NCBI RefSeq assembly: GCF_029867415.1
Contig: NW_026705448.1
Span: forward strand, 62,001-126,000
Length of the DNA: 64,000 nt
From: Vicia villosa
Taxonomy: Eukaryota; Streptophyta; Magnoliopsida; Fabales; Fabaceae
Direction: 5' to 3'
Every line of letters begins with the position of its first letter. Position 1 is the stretch's first letter. The notes beneath the pieces are model-generated. The model was not told the DNA's origin, did no database searches, and was given only the letters and a program-made list of their open reading frames with translations. Shown piece by piece: positions 42,230 to 55,000 of the stretch. The position numbers and the translations under genes were made by a program.

Positions 42230-44599
42230 ATGGAACACTCTGAGCAAGAGAATATTGAGCTTCGTGGTACAGTGACCACCCTTCAGGAAAAGTTGGAAAG
42301 TCTCACTACTCTGGTTGACTCCTTAATGGCCGCACAGAATCAGCCGCCGCCACCAAACAGTCAAGCAACAGTGACATCTGAAGTCACTACTCCAGTTTCT
42401 ACAGTTGCATTCAGCATTCCATCTTTCTCCATGCCAGAAGGTTGGGGCCCGCCTTTCAGCTTTGGTGCAGGTTTTCGCCATAATTTCTCTGGGGTTCAAA
42501 CAACCACAACTGAAGCGCCTGCTACACAAGGTTCGGCGTTTATTCCACATTCAGGGGTAACTTTTTCCCAAATCACTATGGCACTTTCTCAACCCACTAT
42601 GACGGTTCCGACCCATACGGTTCACACAGTTCCTTATGGTGGCAATGAGATTTATCATGATCAAGGTGATAGCACAAATCAGCGTAATCTTGTGGGAGAT
42701 CTCCAAGAGCAGTTTAACAAGATTCAACTGGAAGTCAAGGCTATTCGTGGGAAAGATTTGTTTGGAAAGAATGCCCAGGAGCTATGTTTAGTTCCCAGTG
42801 TACAAATACCTGCTAAATTCAAGGTCCCTGACTTTGAGAAGTACAAAGGTAGTTCTTGTCCACAAAGCCATCTTGTGATGTATGCTAGAAAGATGTCTAC
42901 TTATGCAGATAATCATCAGTTGCTTATCCATTACTTTCAAGACAGTTTGACTGGTGCCGCACTGAAGTGGTACACAGGCTTGGATAGCACTAATATTCGA
43001 ACATTCAATGACCTAGGTGACGCCTTTGTCCGACAATACAAGTATAACTCGGATATGGCTCCAGACAGAGATCAGCTTCGATCCATGGCTCAGAAAGACC
43101 ATGAAGCTTTCAAAGAGTATGCCCAACGATGGAGAGAAACTGCTGCTCAGATTAATCCACCGTTAAAAGAGAAAGAGATGACAAAGATCTTCTTGAATAC
43201 TCTTGGCCCATTTTACTATGAACGCATGATTGCCAGTGCTCCAAGTGATTTCACCGAAATGGTAAATATGGGGATGCGTCTAGAAGAAGGAGTCCGAACC
43301 GGACGTCTAACTAAAGAAGGTGGATCTTCAAGCGGAGCCAAAAAGTTCGGAAGTGGTTTCCCAAAGAAGAAAGAACAAAGTGTTGACATGGTATCCCAAG
43401 GAAGGCCAAGAGGAAATGTCAATCGTCAACGACAGGTAGCTGCTATTGCACCAGCCGTTAATACAGCACCGAATTCGGGATTTACCCCGCAGTTTCAACA
43501 ACAACAGGCTCAACAGTTTAACAATAATCAGAATCGTGTACAAAGAGCTCCACAGTTTGATCCGATTCCAATGACCTACACAGAATTGTACCCTGCTTTG
43601 ATTCAAAGAGGTCTTGTTCAAACTAAAGCACCACCACCAGTACCTGAGAAACTACCATGGTGGTACAAAGCTGAGGTCTCATGCCCTTATCATCAAGGAG
43701 CACCTGGCCATGATCTTGAGCATTGCATAGCTTTGAAATATGAAGTTCAGAGGTTGGTTAGATCTAATCTCCTCTCTTTCAGAAATTTGAACCCAAATGT
43801 GCAAGCAAATCCGCTGACCAATCATGGAGGGCATGTTGTAAACATGGTGTATGGATGTCCTGGTCCATACCGAGTCTATAATATCAATTTCTCAAGAGCA
43901 GATTTGGTACAAATGCACGCCACTCTCTGTCGAGGGCAGAATTTTCGCCAGCATCACTACGGTTCCTGTAGCATATGTTGTGTAGATCCTCACGGATGTT
44001 CGATTGTGAGAAGAGATCTCCAAGTTCTGTTGGATAATGGTACTATTCAGATCTACAGAAATAGGAATGAAGATGAAGTTAACATGATAGGATGTTATCC
44101 GCATGAGCTTTTAGTCTCAGATATCAACTCGGAAATGCCTAAAGTTAACGTCATCGTTCCTCATTTCAACATGCCTGAGCGCATAGAAGTTACCTACAAC
44201 AAGCCAAAGGTTCCTATTGCTCCTTTGATCATTTGTCTACCTGGACCTGTTCCCTATGACTCTGACAAGGCAGTTCCATACAACTACAATGCTACAATGA
44301 TAAAGAATGGACAAGAAGTTCCTTTACCTACTCTTTCATCTGTCGTGAATATCGCCGATGTGAGTCGAGTAACAAGAAGTGGACGTGTGTATACTCCACT
44401 ACCTTCGAAGCAGCCTGTTGCTCCTGCTACCGGACAAAATCCTATCAATACACCAGTGGGAAATCCCGAGAAAACTCCTGTCAGTAATACAAACACTGAT
44501 GTTGGTCAATCCAGTGGAACCAATGTCAATCCTGACTTTGACGAAATTTTGAAGCTTATCAAAAGAAGTGAATACAAGATTGTGGATCAGCTTATGTAG
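42230..44599 (+). pseudogene. Ogre-2 Gag
   Basis: 789 residues from MEHSEQENIELRG. N-terminal coiled coil (TLQEKLESLTTLVDSLMAAQ), a Pro/Thr-rich stretch, then the capsid core IPAKFKVPDFEKYKGSSCPQ, HYFQDSLTGAALKWYTGL and EAFKEYAQRWRETAAQI. A Gln/Asn-rich linker follows. The variant zinc motif CPYHQGAPGHDLEHC is near 43681 and the Cys-rich CSICCVDPHGC near 43968. TAG at 44597-44599 ends the frame. The protease continues in the same frame right after, so this stop is likely decay rather than the normal end of gag. Confidence 0.88.
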
Positions 44600-46246
44600 A
44601 CTCCTTCAAAAATCTCAATACTTTCATTGCTGTTGAATTCAGAAGCCCACAGGGAAGCCCTGATGAGAGTTTTGGATCAGGCTTTTATAGATCATGATGT
44701 GACTGTTGACCATTTTGATGGGATAATAGCCAACATAACTGCTTGCAACAATTTAAGCTTCTGTGATGAAGAACTCCCCGAGGAGGGTAAAAATCACAAT
44801 CTTGCTTTGCACATTTCTATGAACTGTCAGTCAGACTCTTTGTCCAATGTGTTGGTAGACACCGGATCTTCCTTGAATGTGATGCCAAAGACGACTCTTG
44901 CTCGCTTGTCTTACCAAGGAATGCCTATGAAGTTCAGTGGTGTAGTTGTCAAAGCATTTGATGGATCGCGAAAATCTGTTATCGGCGAAGTCAACCTTCC
45001 CATGACAATTGGTCCACATACATTTCAAATCACCTTCCAGGTCATGGACATTCAAGCTGCTTATAGCTGTCTGTTAGGACGACCATGGATCCATGAAGCA
45101 GGGGCAGTAACTTCTACGCTCCATCAAAAGTTAAAATTTGTAACAAATGGAAAATTGGTAACGATAAGTGGAGAGCAAGCCTTAATGGTGAGTCATTTAT
45201 CCAATTTCTCTTTCATTGGTGCTGATGATGTGGAAGGAACTCAGTTCCAAGGTCTCTCTTTAGAAGACGAATCTTCCAAGAAGAAAGCATCAATCTCTTC
45301 TTACAAAGAGGCGGTAAAAGTAGTGAAAGATGGAACTACCACTGGCTAGGGGCAAGTTGTGATCCCTACCAAGAATGAAACCAGAGCAGGACTCGGATGT
45401 TCACCAATGTTCTCAAACTGCACCAAGAAGGATGAAACCCTTCGTCCGATCAAAGAAACATTCATTAGTGGAGGATTCCTTAACCCAATTCCTCAAGAGG
45501 TTAATGTCCTTATCCAAGAATGCATCGAAGAAGGTCTGCCCGATACTGAAGAAGAATGGAAATGTTATCTCAATGACTCAGGATACATATCTCAGGAAGA
45601 ACCATATCCTCCTTCAGAGAAATCCAAAGGCAAAGAAACTGAGCCTGTTCCTGCAGAAATCTGGGACACCTTGGGACAACCAAGTGGAAAATATGATTAT
45701 ATGGTGAAATATACTGCACCTGAAAGTTCAAAGATTGCGATTAAAGATATTCAACCAACTGGATGGGGAGATTCCTTTGAATATAATAGTCAACCAGGAG
45801 AGGCTTATCAGCCCTGTCAATTTTCTCAGCAGCCTGAAATTACTGAAGATTTCGGATTCAACGCATCTACCAAGATTGATAACCCTGAAGATGGTTATTA
45901 TCACATAAATGCCATTTTTGAAGATGAAGGGGAAGATGGTCCCTCAATTGACTCGGAAAGTGTCGCTGACAATGAGTCTCTTCATCCTGAAGACTGGGAA
46001 ATACATCCTGAAAATTCTGAAGATTGTGACTCATCTTATGCTCTTCAAGAAGTAGAAGAAGACCGTTTCAACTCTACAAAGAACAAAGTTGACAAATCAG
46101 GACCTTCAAATCCTGCTCGACCAGCGGTCAATGTCAATACTGAAGATAATTCTGAGGGGAATTTTCCTGAATACATTATACACAGAGGAGTTCGTTGCTA
46201 CTGGAAAGCTGTTGACGTTCTGAATGTTGTTCGCCGCTCAAAGTAA
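44600..46246 (+). pseudogene. Ogre-2 aspartic protease and post-protease linker
   Basis: Same frame as gag. The catalytic motif is NVLVDTGSSLNVMPK near 44848, then YSCLLGRPWIHEAGAVTSTL. A TAG at 45347-45349 breaks the frame where Ogre-1 has Trp (VWGQ), a likely TGG to TAG change. The linker to 46246 is acidic and holds one copy of the module seen three times in Ogre-1 (45656-45778, EIWDTLGQPSGKYDY to PTGWGDSF). It ends in RRSK and a TAA (46244-46246) that overlaps the predicted GT donor at 46243. Confidence 0.85.
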
Positions 46247-46595
46247 TCACCTCGCTGTTATTTTGACCTCCTGCCTAGCCCAAAGCAGAGAGATGTTTTT
46301 TAGGGCTTTGCTTTTAAATGTTTTGTTTTGCCCAAATAAATTTGTGTATAGGGCTTTGTTTTAAAAGTTTCCCTCTTTGTCCCGCCCAAGACAAATGAGT
46401 TTGTGTTTAGGGCTTTGTTTCAAAAATGAATCATAAATAAAGTGTCATTTTGAATTCCCTACACTATGTGTTTTATTTTTTGCTTTTTTCTGGAAATGGT
46501 AATCCTAAAAAACCAAAAAAAAACTTTTCAAAAAAAATCTGCATACACTCTTGCATTCATAAATTTTCTGAAACAAATATAATTCATATGTGCAG
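46243..46595 (+). other. Predicted Ogre-2 intron between protease and RT
   Basis: 353 bp with donor GTAATC and acceptor TATGTGCAG. Splicing would join the RRSK codons to LTIDKPIE in frame, with the same split-codon phase as in Ogre-1. It contains GGGCTTTG(T/C)TTT repeats (46300-46430). Confidence 0.72.
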
Positions 46596-48700
46596 ATTAA
46601 CTATTGATAAACCCATTGAATGCAATAACCCTATGCCCTCTCCCAACTTTGAGTTTCCTGTGTTCGAAGCCGAAGAAGAGGAAGAAGAAGAGATCCCGGA
46701 CGAGATCTCCCGATTACATAAGCACGAGGAAAGAGCCATTCTGCCCCACAAAGAGCCTTTAGAAAAGATCAACTTGGGTTCTGAAGAAGACAAAAAAGAA
46801 GTGACCATTGGATCGCTGCTTGATGCTGATATCAAGAGTAAGTTGACAGACCTTCTCAAAGAATATGTTGACGTGTTTGCCTGGTCCTACCAAGCCATGC
46901 CTGGGTTGGATACCATTATTGTTCAGCTTTACTTGCCATTGAAGCCAGAATGTCCGCCAGTTAAGGAGAAATTGCGAAGGACTCACCCTGATATGGCTAA
47001 CAAGATCAAAGTGGAAGTTCAAAAACAGCTCGACGCAGGTTTTCTTGTCACCTCAGAATATCCTCAATGGTTGGCCAACATAGTGCCAGTTCCGAAGAAA
47101 GATGGCAATGTCAGAATGTGTGTTGACTACCGTGACTTGAACAAGGCCAGTCCAAAAGATGACTTTCCATTACCACATATTGACATGTTGGTTGATAACA
47201 CCGCTAAGTTCAACGTCTTTTCTTTCATGGACGGGTTCTCTGGTTATAATCAGATCAAGATGGCTCCTGAAGACATGGAGAAGACGTCTTTCATCACCCC
47301 ATGGGGTACCTTTTGCTACAAAGTGATGCCGTTTGGATTGAAGAATGCAGGCGCAACTTACCAAAGGGCAATGACTACTCTCTTTCATGACATGATGCAT
47401 AAAGAAATTGAAGTTTATGTGGACGACATGATAGCCAAGTCCAACACAGAAAAAGAACATATTGAATACCTTTTGAAGTTGTTTCAACGACTAAGGAAAT
47501 ATCAGCTTCGCTTGAATCCTAACAAATGTACTTTTGGGGTTAGATCTGGAAAACTCTTGGGTTTCATTGTCAGCCAAAGAGGAATTGAAGTAGATCCCGA
47601 CAAAGTCAGAGCTATTCAAGAGATGCCTGCACCAAAGACTGAAAAGAAAGTAAGACGATTTCTCGGACTATTGAACTATATCTCCAGATTTATCTCTCAA
47701 ATGACTGCTACTTGTGAGCCAATTTTCAAGCTTCTCCGCAAAGATCAAGGGGTTGTATGGACTGAAGATTGCCAGAAAGCGTTCGACAGTATCAAGGAAT
47801 ACCTGTTAGAACCACCAATATTGATTCCTCCAGTTGAAGGAAGACCACTAATCATGTACCTTACCGTGTTGGAAGAATCCATGGGCTGTATGCTTGGACA
47901 GCAAGATGAAACTGGTAAGAAGGAGCATGCCATCTATTACTTGAGTAAGAAATTCACAGACTGTGAGTCTCGTTACTCCATGCTCGAAAAAACGTGTTGT
48001 GCTTTGGCTTGGGCTTCAAAACGTCTCCGCCAATACATGATCAACAATACTACTTGGTTAATCTCCAAAATGGATCCGATCAAGTATGTCTTTGAAAAGC
48101 CTGCATTAACAGGAAGGATTGCCCGATGGCAAATGCTGTTATCTGAGTATGACATTGAGTACCGTGCCCAAAAAGCGGTCAAAGGAAGCATTCTCGCCGA
48201 TCACTTGGCACATCAGCCAATCAATGAATATCAATCTCTCAAGTTTGACTTTCCTGATGAAGATGTCTTATACTTGAAGATGAAAGATTGTGACGAACCG
48301 TTACCTGAAGAAGGTCCTGATCCTGGATCAAGATGGGGCCTAATTTTTGATGAAGCAGTAAACGCTTTTGGCAATGGAATTGGGGCAATCACTCCCAAGG
48401 GTACTCATATCCCGTTCTCTGCCAGATTACTATTTGATTGCACCAACAACATCGCAGAATATGAAGCTTGTATCATGGGTCTCGAAGAAGCCATTGACTT
48501 AAGGATCAAGATCCTAGACATATATGGAGATTCAGCCTTTGTGATCAACCAAATCAAAGACAAGTGGGAAACTTACCACCCTGGTTTGATTCTTTATAGA
48601 GATTATGCAAGACGTCTGTTGACTTTCTTCAACAAGGTTGAATTGCATCATATACCTCGAGATCAGTATCGAATGGCAGACGCCTTGGCTACTCTACTTC
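46596..48700 (+). pseudogene. Ogre-2 RT, degenerate RNase H and archaeal-type RNase H
   Basis: Acidic linker, then RT with VPVPKKDGNVRMCVDYRDLN, DGFSGYNQIKMA, FGLKNAGATYQR and EVYVDDMIAK (near 47408). The first RNase H (YLTVLEESMGCMLGQ, near 47857) lacks the usual first Asp. The archaeal-type RNase H keeps its acidic residues: LIFDEAVN (near 48340), AEYEACIMG, YGDSAFVI and YRMADALATL. The frame breaks by a one-base loss near 48695, just before MFKV, where integrase begins in the next frame. The open frame upstream of 46596 is intron sequence. Confidence 0.9.
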
Positions 48701-48701
48701 C

Positions 48702-50054
48702 ATGTTCAAAGTCAATCATTGGAACGATATGCCTACAGTCAGAATTACGCGCCTTGAAAGGCCCGCCTATGTGTTTGCTACTGAAGCCGTCATCGATGAT
48801 AAACCGTGGTTCCACGACATCAAACGCTTCCTTCAAACTCAAGAGTACTCACTTGGGGCATCAAACAAAGATAAGAAAACTCTAAGGTGGCTTTCTGGCA
48901 GTTTCTTCCTGAACGGAGATGTGCTATACAAAAGAAACTTCGACATGGTTTTGCTCAGATGCGTGGATAGACACGAAGCAGACATGTTAATGCATGAAGT
49001 GCATGAAGGGTCCTTTGGAACTCATTCAAATGGGCATGCAATGTCCAAAAAGATCTTAAGAGCAGGATACTATTGGTTGACAATGGAATCAGACTGTTAC
49101 AAACACGTGAAGAGATGTCACAAGTGCCAGATCTACGCAGATAAGATCCATGTGCCACCGACTCTACTCAACATTCTCTCATCTCCGTGGCCTTTCTCCA
49201 TGTGGGGTATCGACATGATTGGAATGATCGAGCTGAAAGCTTCAAATGGTCATTGTTTCATCTTGGTAGCCATTGATTACTTCACCAAATGGGTCGAAGC
49301 AGCATCTTACGCCAATGTTACAAGACAAGTGGTTGTGAGGTTTATCAAGAATAACATCATTTGCCGATATGGTGTTCCCATCAAGATCATTACTGACAAT
49401 GGTTCGAACTTGAACAACAAAATGATGAAAGAATTATGTGAGGAATTCAAGATTGAGCATCATAACTCTTCTCCTTACAGACCAAAAATGAATGGCGCCG
49501 TCGAAGCTGCTAACAAGAATATTAAGAAGATCGTCCAGAAAATGGTCGTCACTTACAAAGACTGGCACGAAATGCTGCCATTTGCTTTACATGGATACCG
49601 TACTTCAGTGCGTACTTCAACAGGGGCAACCCCTTTTTCTCTGGTATACGGCATGGAAGTTGTGCTACCCGTAGAGGTTGAAATCCCATCAATGAGAGTC
49701 CTCATGGAGACTAAGTTATCAGAGGCTGAATGGTGCCAAAGCAGATATGATCAGTTGAACTTAATCGAAGAAAAACGTATGACTGCTCTATGCCATGGAC
49801 AGTTATACCAAGCAAGGATGAAACAAGCCTTCAACAAAAAGGTTCGACCTCGTGAATTTCAAGAAGGCGACCTCGTGCTTAAAAAGATCTTGTCTTTTCA
49901 ACCAGATTCTAGGGGCAAATGGTCTCCTAATTACGAAGGCCCGTATGTTGTCAAAAGAACATTTTCTGGCGGCGCCATGACTCTTGCAACCATGGATGGT
50001 GATGAACTCCCACATCCTGTGAATGCTGATGCAGTCAAGAAATACTTTGTCTAA
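48702..50054 (+). CDS. Ogre-2 integrase
   Basis: 450 codons open to TAA at 50052-50054. Zinc-binding region with HSNGHAMSKKI and CHKCQ (49025-49135). The DDE core is complete: WGIDMIG (49203), TDNGSNLNN (49389) and AVEAANKN (49499). The C-terminal domain has EEKRMTALCHG, FQEGDLVLKK and GKWSPNYEGPYVVK. It inserts the DNA copy into the host chromosome. In an intact element it is fused to aRH; the one-base loss upstream separates it here. Start as given is the first Met of the shifted frame. Confidence 0.9.
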   Translation: MFKVNHWNDMPTVRITRLERPAYVFATEAVIDDKPWFHDIKRFLQTQEYSLGASNKDKKTLRWLSGSFFLNGDVLYKRNFDMVLLRCVDRHEADMLMHEVHEGSFGTHSNGHAMSKKILRAGYYWLTMESDCYKHVKRCHKCQIYADKIHVPPTLLNILSSPWPFSMWGIDMIGMIELKASNGHCFILVAIDYFTKWVEAASYANVTRQVVVRFIKNNIICRYGVPIKIITDNGSNLNNKMMKELCEEFKIEHHNSSPYRPKMNGAVEAANKNIKKIVQKMVVTYKDWHEMLPFALHGYRTSVRTSTGATPFSLVYGMEVVLPVEVEIPSMRVLMETKLSEAEWCQSRYDQLNLIEEKRMTALCHGQLYQARMKQAFNKKVRPREFQEGDLVLKKILSFQPDSRGKWSPNYEGPYVVKRTFSGGAMTLATMDGDELPHPVNADAVKKYFV

Positions 50055-50077
50055 AAAAGAACAAAAGAACAGCTCGG

Positions 50078-50222
50078 TAAGTCGAAAACCCGCAAAGGGC
50101 GACTTAGGCAAAAATGAGCGTCTCGGTGGACTGAAAACCTGAAAGGGCGGTCCAGGCAAAAATTAGAGACAATAAACAGAAAAATTCATCCTGGTAGATT
50201 GAAAACCTGAAAGGGCAATCTA
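50078..50222 (+). other. Three covarying hairpins in the Ogre-2 3' UTR
   Basis: Hairpin 1 has arms TAAGTCG (50078-50084) and CGACTTA (50100-50106). Hairpin 2 has TGGACTG (50127-50133) and CGGTCCA (50148-50154, one G-U pair). Hairpin 3 has TAGATTG (50195-50201) and CAATCTA (50216-50222). Loops are AAAACCTGAAAGGG or one base longer. Each is preceded by GG and followed by GGCAAAAA. They start 24 bases after the integrase stop. Confidence 0.92.
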
Positions 50223-52002
50223 GGCAAAAATTAGGGATTTATGACAAAGTAACTGCATCAGTCCATACTTCGTCACCTGAGGAGTCTTTTTCATCAAAGG
50301 ATCTTCAATCAAATCATCGCCAATCTGAAGCGACAGGCACAGTTGGAACTCAAAGTTGTTAGGGGGAATAGTGGTTATTGCTTTCAAAGTAGCCTTTTCC
50401 GCATAATTACTATTTTCAACTTTTGTAAATACTCCATGGAATCACGCCTTTAGCTGATTACCATCCTATTAAATAAATTTGAGCCTTGTGCCCATTTGTT
50501 TGCAATCTTTAATTTCTTTCAGCTTGCAAAATGACGCTTTAATTGTGTTATTCTTTTGAAAAAAAAAAAAGAAAAAATAATTTTTAAAATAAAAGCGAAA
50601 CTTTCCTTTGAGTTGTGAACAACAGAAGGAACATCAACAGCTATCTCCATAGGATGAATCAAAGATTATGATAGGAAGAAGCTCTTCTATCCCCAGTGAA
50701 GAAGCTCTTCTATCCCCAGTGAAGAAGGTCTTTTATCCCCAGTGACGAAGATTTTCCATCTCCAGTGAAGAGGTTCTTCCATCTTAATAAGAAAAGATGC
50801 TTATCATCCCCAGAGAAGATTAAAGCACGCAACACCATTCATCACCTGTGTTATCTACACCGTGTTGAAGAACATTTGCCAAGTATCTGGTTGTATTGCG
50901 ACGTCGGTCCCTCTCCAGTGTACACTTCATTATCTGTCAGTATTGTTAGCATGCATGCAACATTCATGACATTCATCATTCATACATATTTGCATCATTT
51001 ATGCATTCTTGCATTTTTCAATGTCTGCCTAAAATCACTTGTCCAGGATATATCTATCCCAAAAAAAAGAAGAAAGAAGAAAAAAAAAAGAAGAAAAAAG
51101 AAACAGGTATGGGCATGTCATCTCTCCAGTAGGTTGTCACCCATAAGCAAAAAGAACATTTTCTTTCTCCAGTTCCCCACTGAGATCATTCCTCGTGGAA
51201 GAAGTTTGCTTTAGTTTTCTCCTCTCAAAACGAAGGAGAAAATCCCCAGTCGAGTTCATTCCTCATTGGGTACAAAGTCTTGTTTGACTGTTTCTTTCCA
51301 ATTCATTCATGGATAGAACCTTGTCTTTTCCAAAAATTCAAATTCCGATTCCTCAAACAGAGTTGTGAAAAACAGGCAATAAACAATAGCCTCATCATCT
51401 GAGCAGCTTATGTCTCTTTCAAAAGCTTTTTCCTCTCAAGGAAATCAATCATGAAGACTATTTGACAATCAGGGCCTTATTACTGTTCACAAGGCTGAAT
51501 AACCAGTAATTTCCCTAGCAAAGTCTCCAGAATCATTTTATCACTTGGCTGATAATTGATCATGTCTTCAGAACCACTATCAAGAGGCTGGTAGTCGGTA
51601 ACTTTTTGTTCTGGTTATATTATTTAACATGTCTATCACCATGCTGATAGTCGGTAATATTAACCGAACCTTTGAGATGTATTTACCTTGTCAAGTCTAT
51701 CCCCATGCTGATAGTCGATAATGTCGATAGGTAAGCTTTTCTTACAAAGCTATCATTTCTCGGTGAGGCATACACTTGCTTTCCCGAAAAAAAAGAAAAA
51801 ACGGATTCTCTTCCTAAAACGGATTGAGACATCCTTCCCGGTCTCTTGTCCCCAGTGGAGTCAGTTCTTGATATCCTCTCGGTACACATATCCTTGCATC
51901 ATTCGCAATTTTGGTATCTTAGGTCCAAAATTTGCGTCTTCTGATATTTAAGTCTCTTCCACCCTATCAAAACGAAGATTTTCAATCTTCATGTCTCAGG
52001 TT
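50223..52002 (+). other. Ogre-2 3' UTR remainder
   Basis: No gene is supported. It holds the 23-bp repeats at 50678-50783, an AAG-rich tract at 51060-51105, many scattered CCCCAGT motifs and three copies of GCTGATAGTCGGTAA-like sequence between 51589 and 51725. Confidence 0.75.
50678..50783 (+). repeat. 23-bp minisatellite with CCCCAGTGAA
   Basis: Units GAAGCTCTTCTATCCCCAGT plus GAA begin at 50678, 50701, 50724, 50747 and 50770; the last is partial. Confidence 0.92.
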
Positions 52003-52025
52003 GAAGAAACTTAAATAGGGGCATC
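52003..52025 (+). other. Ogre-2 polypurine tract
   Basis: Purine-rich GAAGAAACTTAAATAGGGGC followed by ATC, directly before the 3' LTR. Confidence 0.75.
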
Positions 52026-55000
52026 TGTCATACCCCAATTTTTGACCTAAGATACCACCTCATATCATAGCATATGCATCATTTGCATCTCTAACAAATT
52101 GCATAGCTTGTGTTTGCTACTTGTGACTCAGCAGGGTTTAATCAAGAAATCACTCATCAGTACAAGCAACAATCAATTAGGGTTTTGTTTTCCCTTCATC
52201 TCAAAAGAACCATCTTCACCAACAATCAACATCTGGTCCTCAAAGATTCATTTCAACAAGCTCAGAGGCTTTGAATCAACCAGATTAGGGTTTTGACTGA
52301 AGATAGCACACCCTTGACTTTTGCTCAGGATTTGACCTAATGACTTGGGACATGACCTCAAGACCCCAAGTACATCATTTTGGCCTAATCTATTGACTCA
52401 AGACATCTCCAACACGGGGACTGATCAACAATGAAATTTCAAATCATCAGATTAGGGTTTTTTGAACTATCAGGGACTGAAATCAGGGATCACATTTGGG
52501 AAACCCTAAAAATCCCCAGGAAGTCAATAAAAGGTTTCAATCATCCTCAAATAATCCCTATGACAACATCCAATGGAAATTACATCTCAATTCAAGATCC
52601 ACAGTCATCAATTTCATCAGGTCGACAATTAGGGTTTTTGACCTAATTCACTGAACAACTGACTTTTTAATCAGAACATGGTGCCATAACTTAAAACATG
52701 GCTCAAGGTCCTCCAATAACTCAATATGATCCATTCATACCATTCATTTGGTGAGGATAGCTTGGTTCATTTAAAATCTCCAGAAACGCGATTCGTCTGA
52801 AAAAGTCAACTGCACAAGATCACCATTGACTTTTGGGGAATTTTGGTCAACCTTGACTTTTGAAGTTTTGAATCATCAATATATGATATATGAAGTCATT
52901 TGATCAAGAAAAATCAAGAAAATCAATCAAGAATCAAAAAGTCAAAGTTTGACTTTTATACTTAGAAAAAATTCTAAGTGTTTTTCAATGGTTTTTTCCA
53001 AACTTTGGAAGGGAATAACTCAAAATTTCACCTACAAACTGAAAAAAACTTCCAACATGAAAGTTGTAGATTTTGATCCAATGAACAACTTTGTCACAAT
53101 AAATATTTTTCCAAAAGATCAACCATTTAAGAGATATGGAGCTTCAAAGTTGGTATCTTTTGAAAATTTCACTTAAAACCTCATTTTCTTCAAAGTTCAT
53201 GGATCTTTTTCACCCATTTCCCTAAAGGTCTTGAAGAAACTTTCAACTAGGGTTTTGAAGTGTGTAATATGAGCTTTCCAAAATGTCCAAGAGCATGAAA
53301 AAATATGGAGCATAGCTATGGTTTTGAATTATGCATTTAGTGATCATTTTCACTTGAAATTTCAAGCCATTTTCACTAAGTTATGAACCATTTTGCCAAA
53401 TAATGCAAGTAATGATGCATCAAGACAATAATTGAAGATATTTTCTGATTTGAAGATCATAATGGAAGAGGATAAGAAGCTTGAAGTTTAACCATGGTTT
53501 AGTCACTTTTAACCATTATGCATTAAATGTAAAGATTCCATTTTATCTCCAAATGCCAAATCACCATTCTTTGATCAACTTGCAAAGCTTGGAGTTCAGA
53601 ATCCTTGGCCTATAAATAGAGGTCCAAACTTCATTCAAATTCACACCAAAACCTCATAATCATAGGTTTTCTCTCTTCTTTCTTAAGTTACAAGTTTCAT
53701 GAGTTTCAAAGAGGGAGAATTGCAATTTCCATCTCTTGCAATTTCTAAGCAAAGTGAGGGTTCTAACATCCCATAAACATCAAATGTGATGTGTTTGATC
53801 CATCCACACACCCCAAAAACACTCAAATCTCAAAATCACTACCTCACTTCCATATATGCACATAATAAGCCTTATCATGCCAAAATCCACACAAGCTCAT
53901 TTCTGACCAAGTTAATCATCCAAACACCATCCATGTACCATATATGAACTATCCCAATCATCATCCCTGACCTGTAACTCCAAAATCACCAAGTTTAATC
54001 CTCACATGAGTCCTACTGCAGATCGGGTACCACAAACTGATCAAGAGGTTTTCAATCCACTCCAAGTATCCAAACATGTTCCATAAGGTCCACCGAAGGT
54101 GTTCAGATCAAGAAACAACATCTGGAATCCCTCATTTGCAGAATTCGATCCTAAGTTGTGCCGTTTTTAAGGTAAGTGTTCATGAACTTCAAACTCTATC
54201 ATACATGCATCATAAATGAAAAATTGAGTTACCATCTTGTTTCTGCACCATCACTGAATAATAACCCTCAATCAATTGCATCATATCATGATCATACACG
54301 ATTTCACAATGATTTGTCATATTAGGGTTCTTCGTGTTCATCAGAAAATTAACCATCTTAGAACAAAAATAAATGAAATTAAAGATCACCATCATGTTCC
54401 TTATGGAAAATCGAGTGAAATAGACCCTTTACTTGTTCAAATTGGTTCAGTTTCAGAAAAATTCAAAATCAAAATAGGGATGTGTTCTTGGCGCCATTTT
54501 TTGTTCAGAAGTTTCAAATACTTGTTTTTGAATATAATTAAATGAGTGTGTATCATAAACAAGCTGCGCGCGCAGCTCAGTTGGTTGTTGTTTTGAGTAG
54601 TGAACCTCAGGGCGTGGGTTCAAACCCTGGCAGGACCAAAACCTAATTTTTTTTGACACTTATTTTCTTCAATTTCTTTACAACTTCAATTAATTATTTA
54701 ACCAATCAAAATTCATCATTTTCACTTCATTTTTTTACACTTCTTATTTAATAGGTATATTTTAAGAACATCCAAAAAAATCACAAAAAAAATATTAATT
54801 TAATACATTTTTAATTAAGTTTAAAATGACATATTTTTAAGTATTTTTTATACTTTAAAATTTGTTTTTTTCATTTGATTTTTCAAACTTAATCACTTGT
54901 AAATATTTTGTGATCAAACCCTAATTATTTAGGTCTTAGTTAAGCATGAAATTTATTTTTTATCTTAATTAAGTTGACTCTTGTCAAAATTCAAACCGTT

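Noticed and set aside
50765..51214. 149-codon frame in the Ogre-2 3' UTR
   Set aside because: Spans a minisatellite end and an AAG-rich tract; no motif and no counterpart in Ogre-1.
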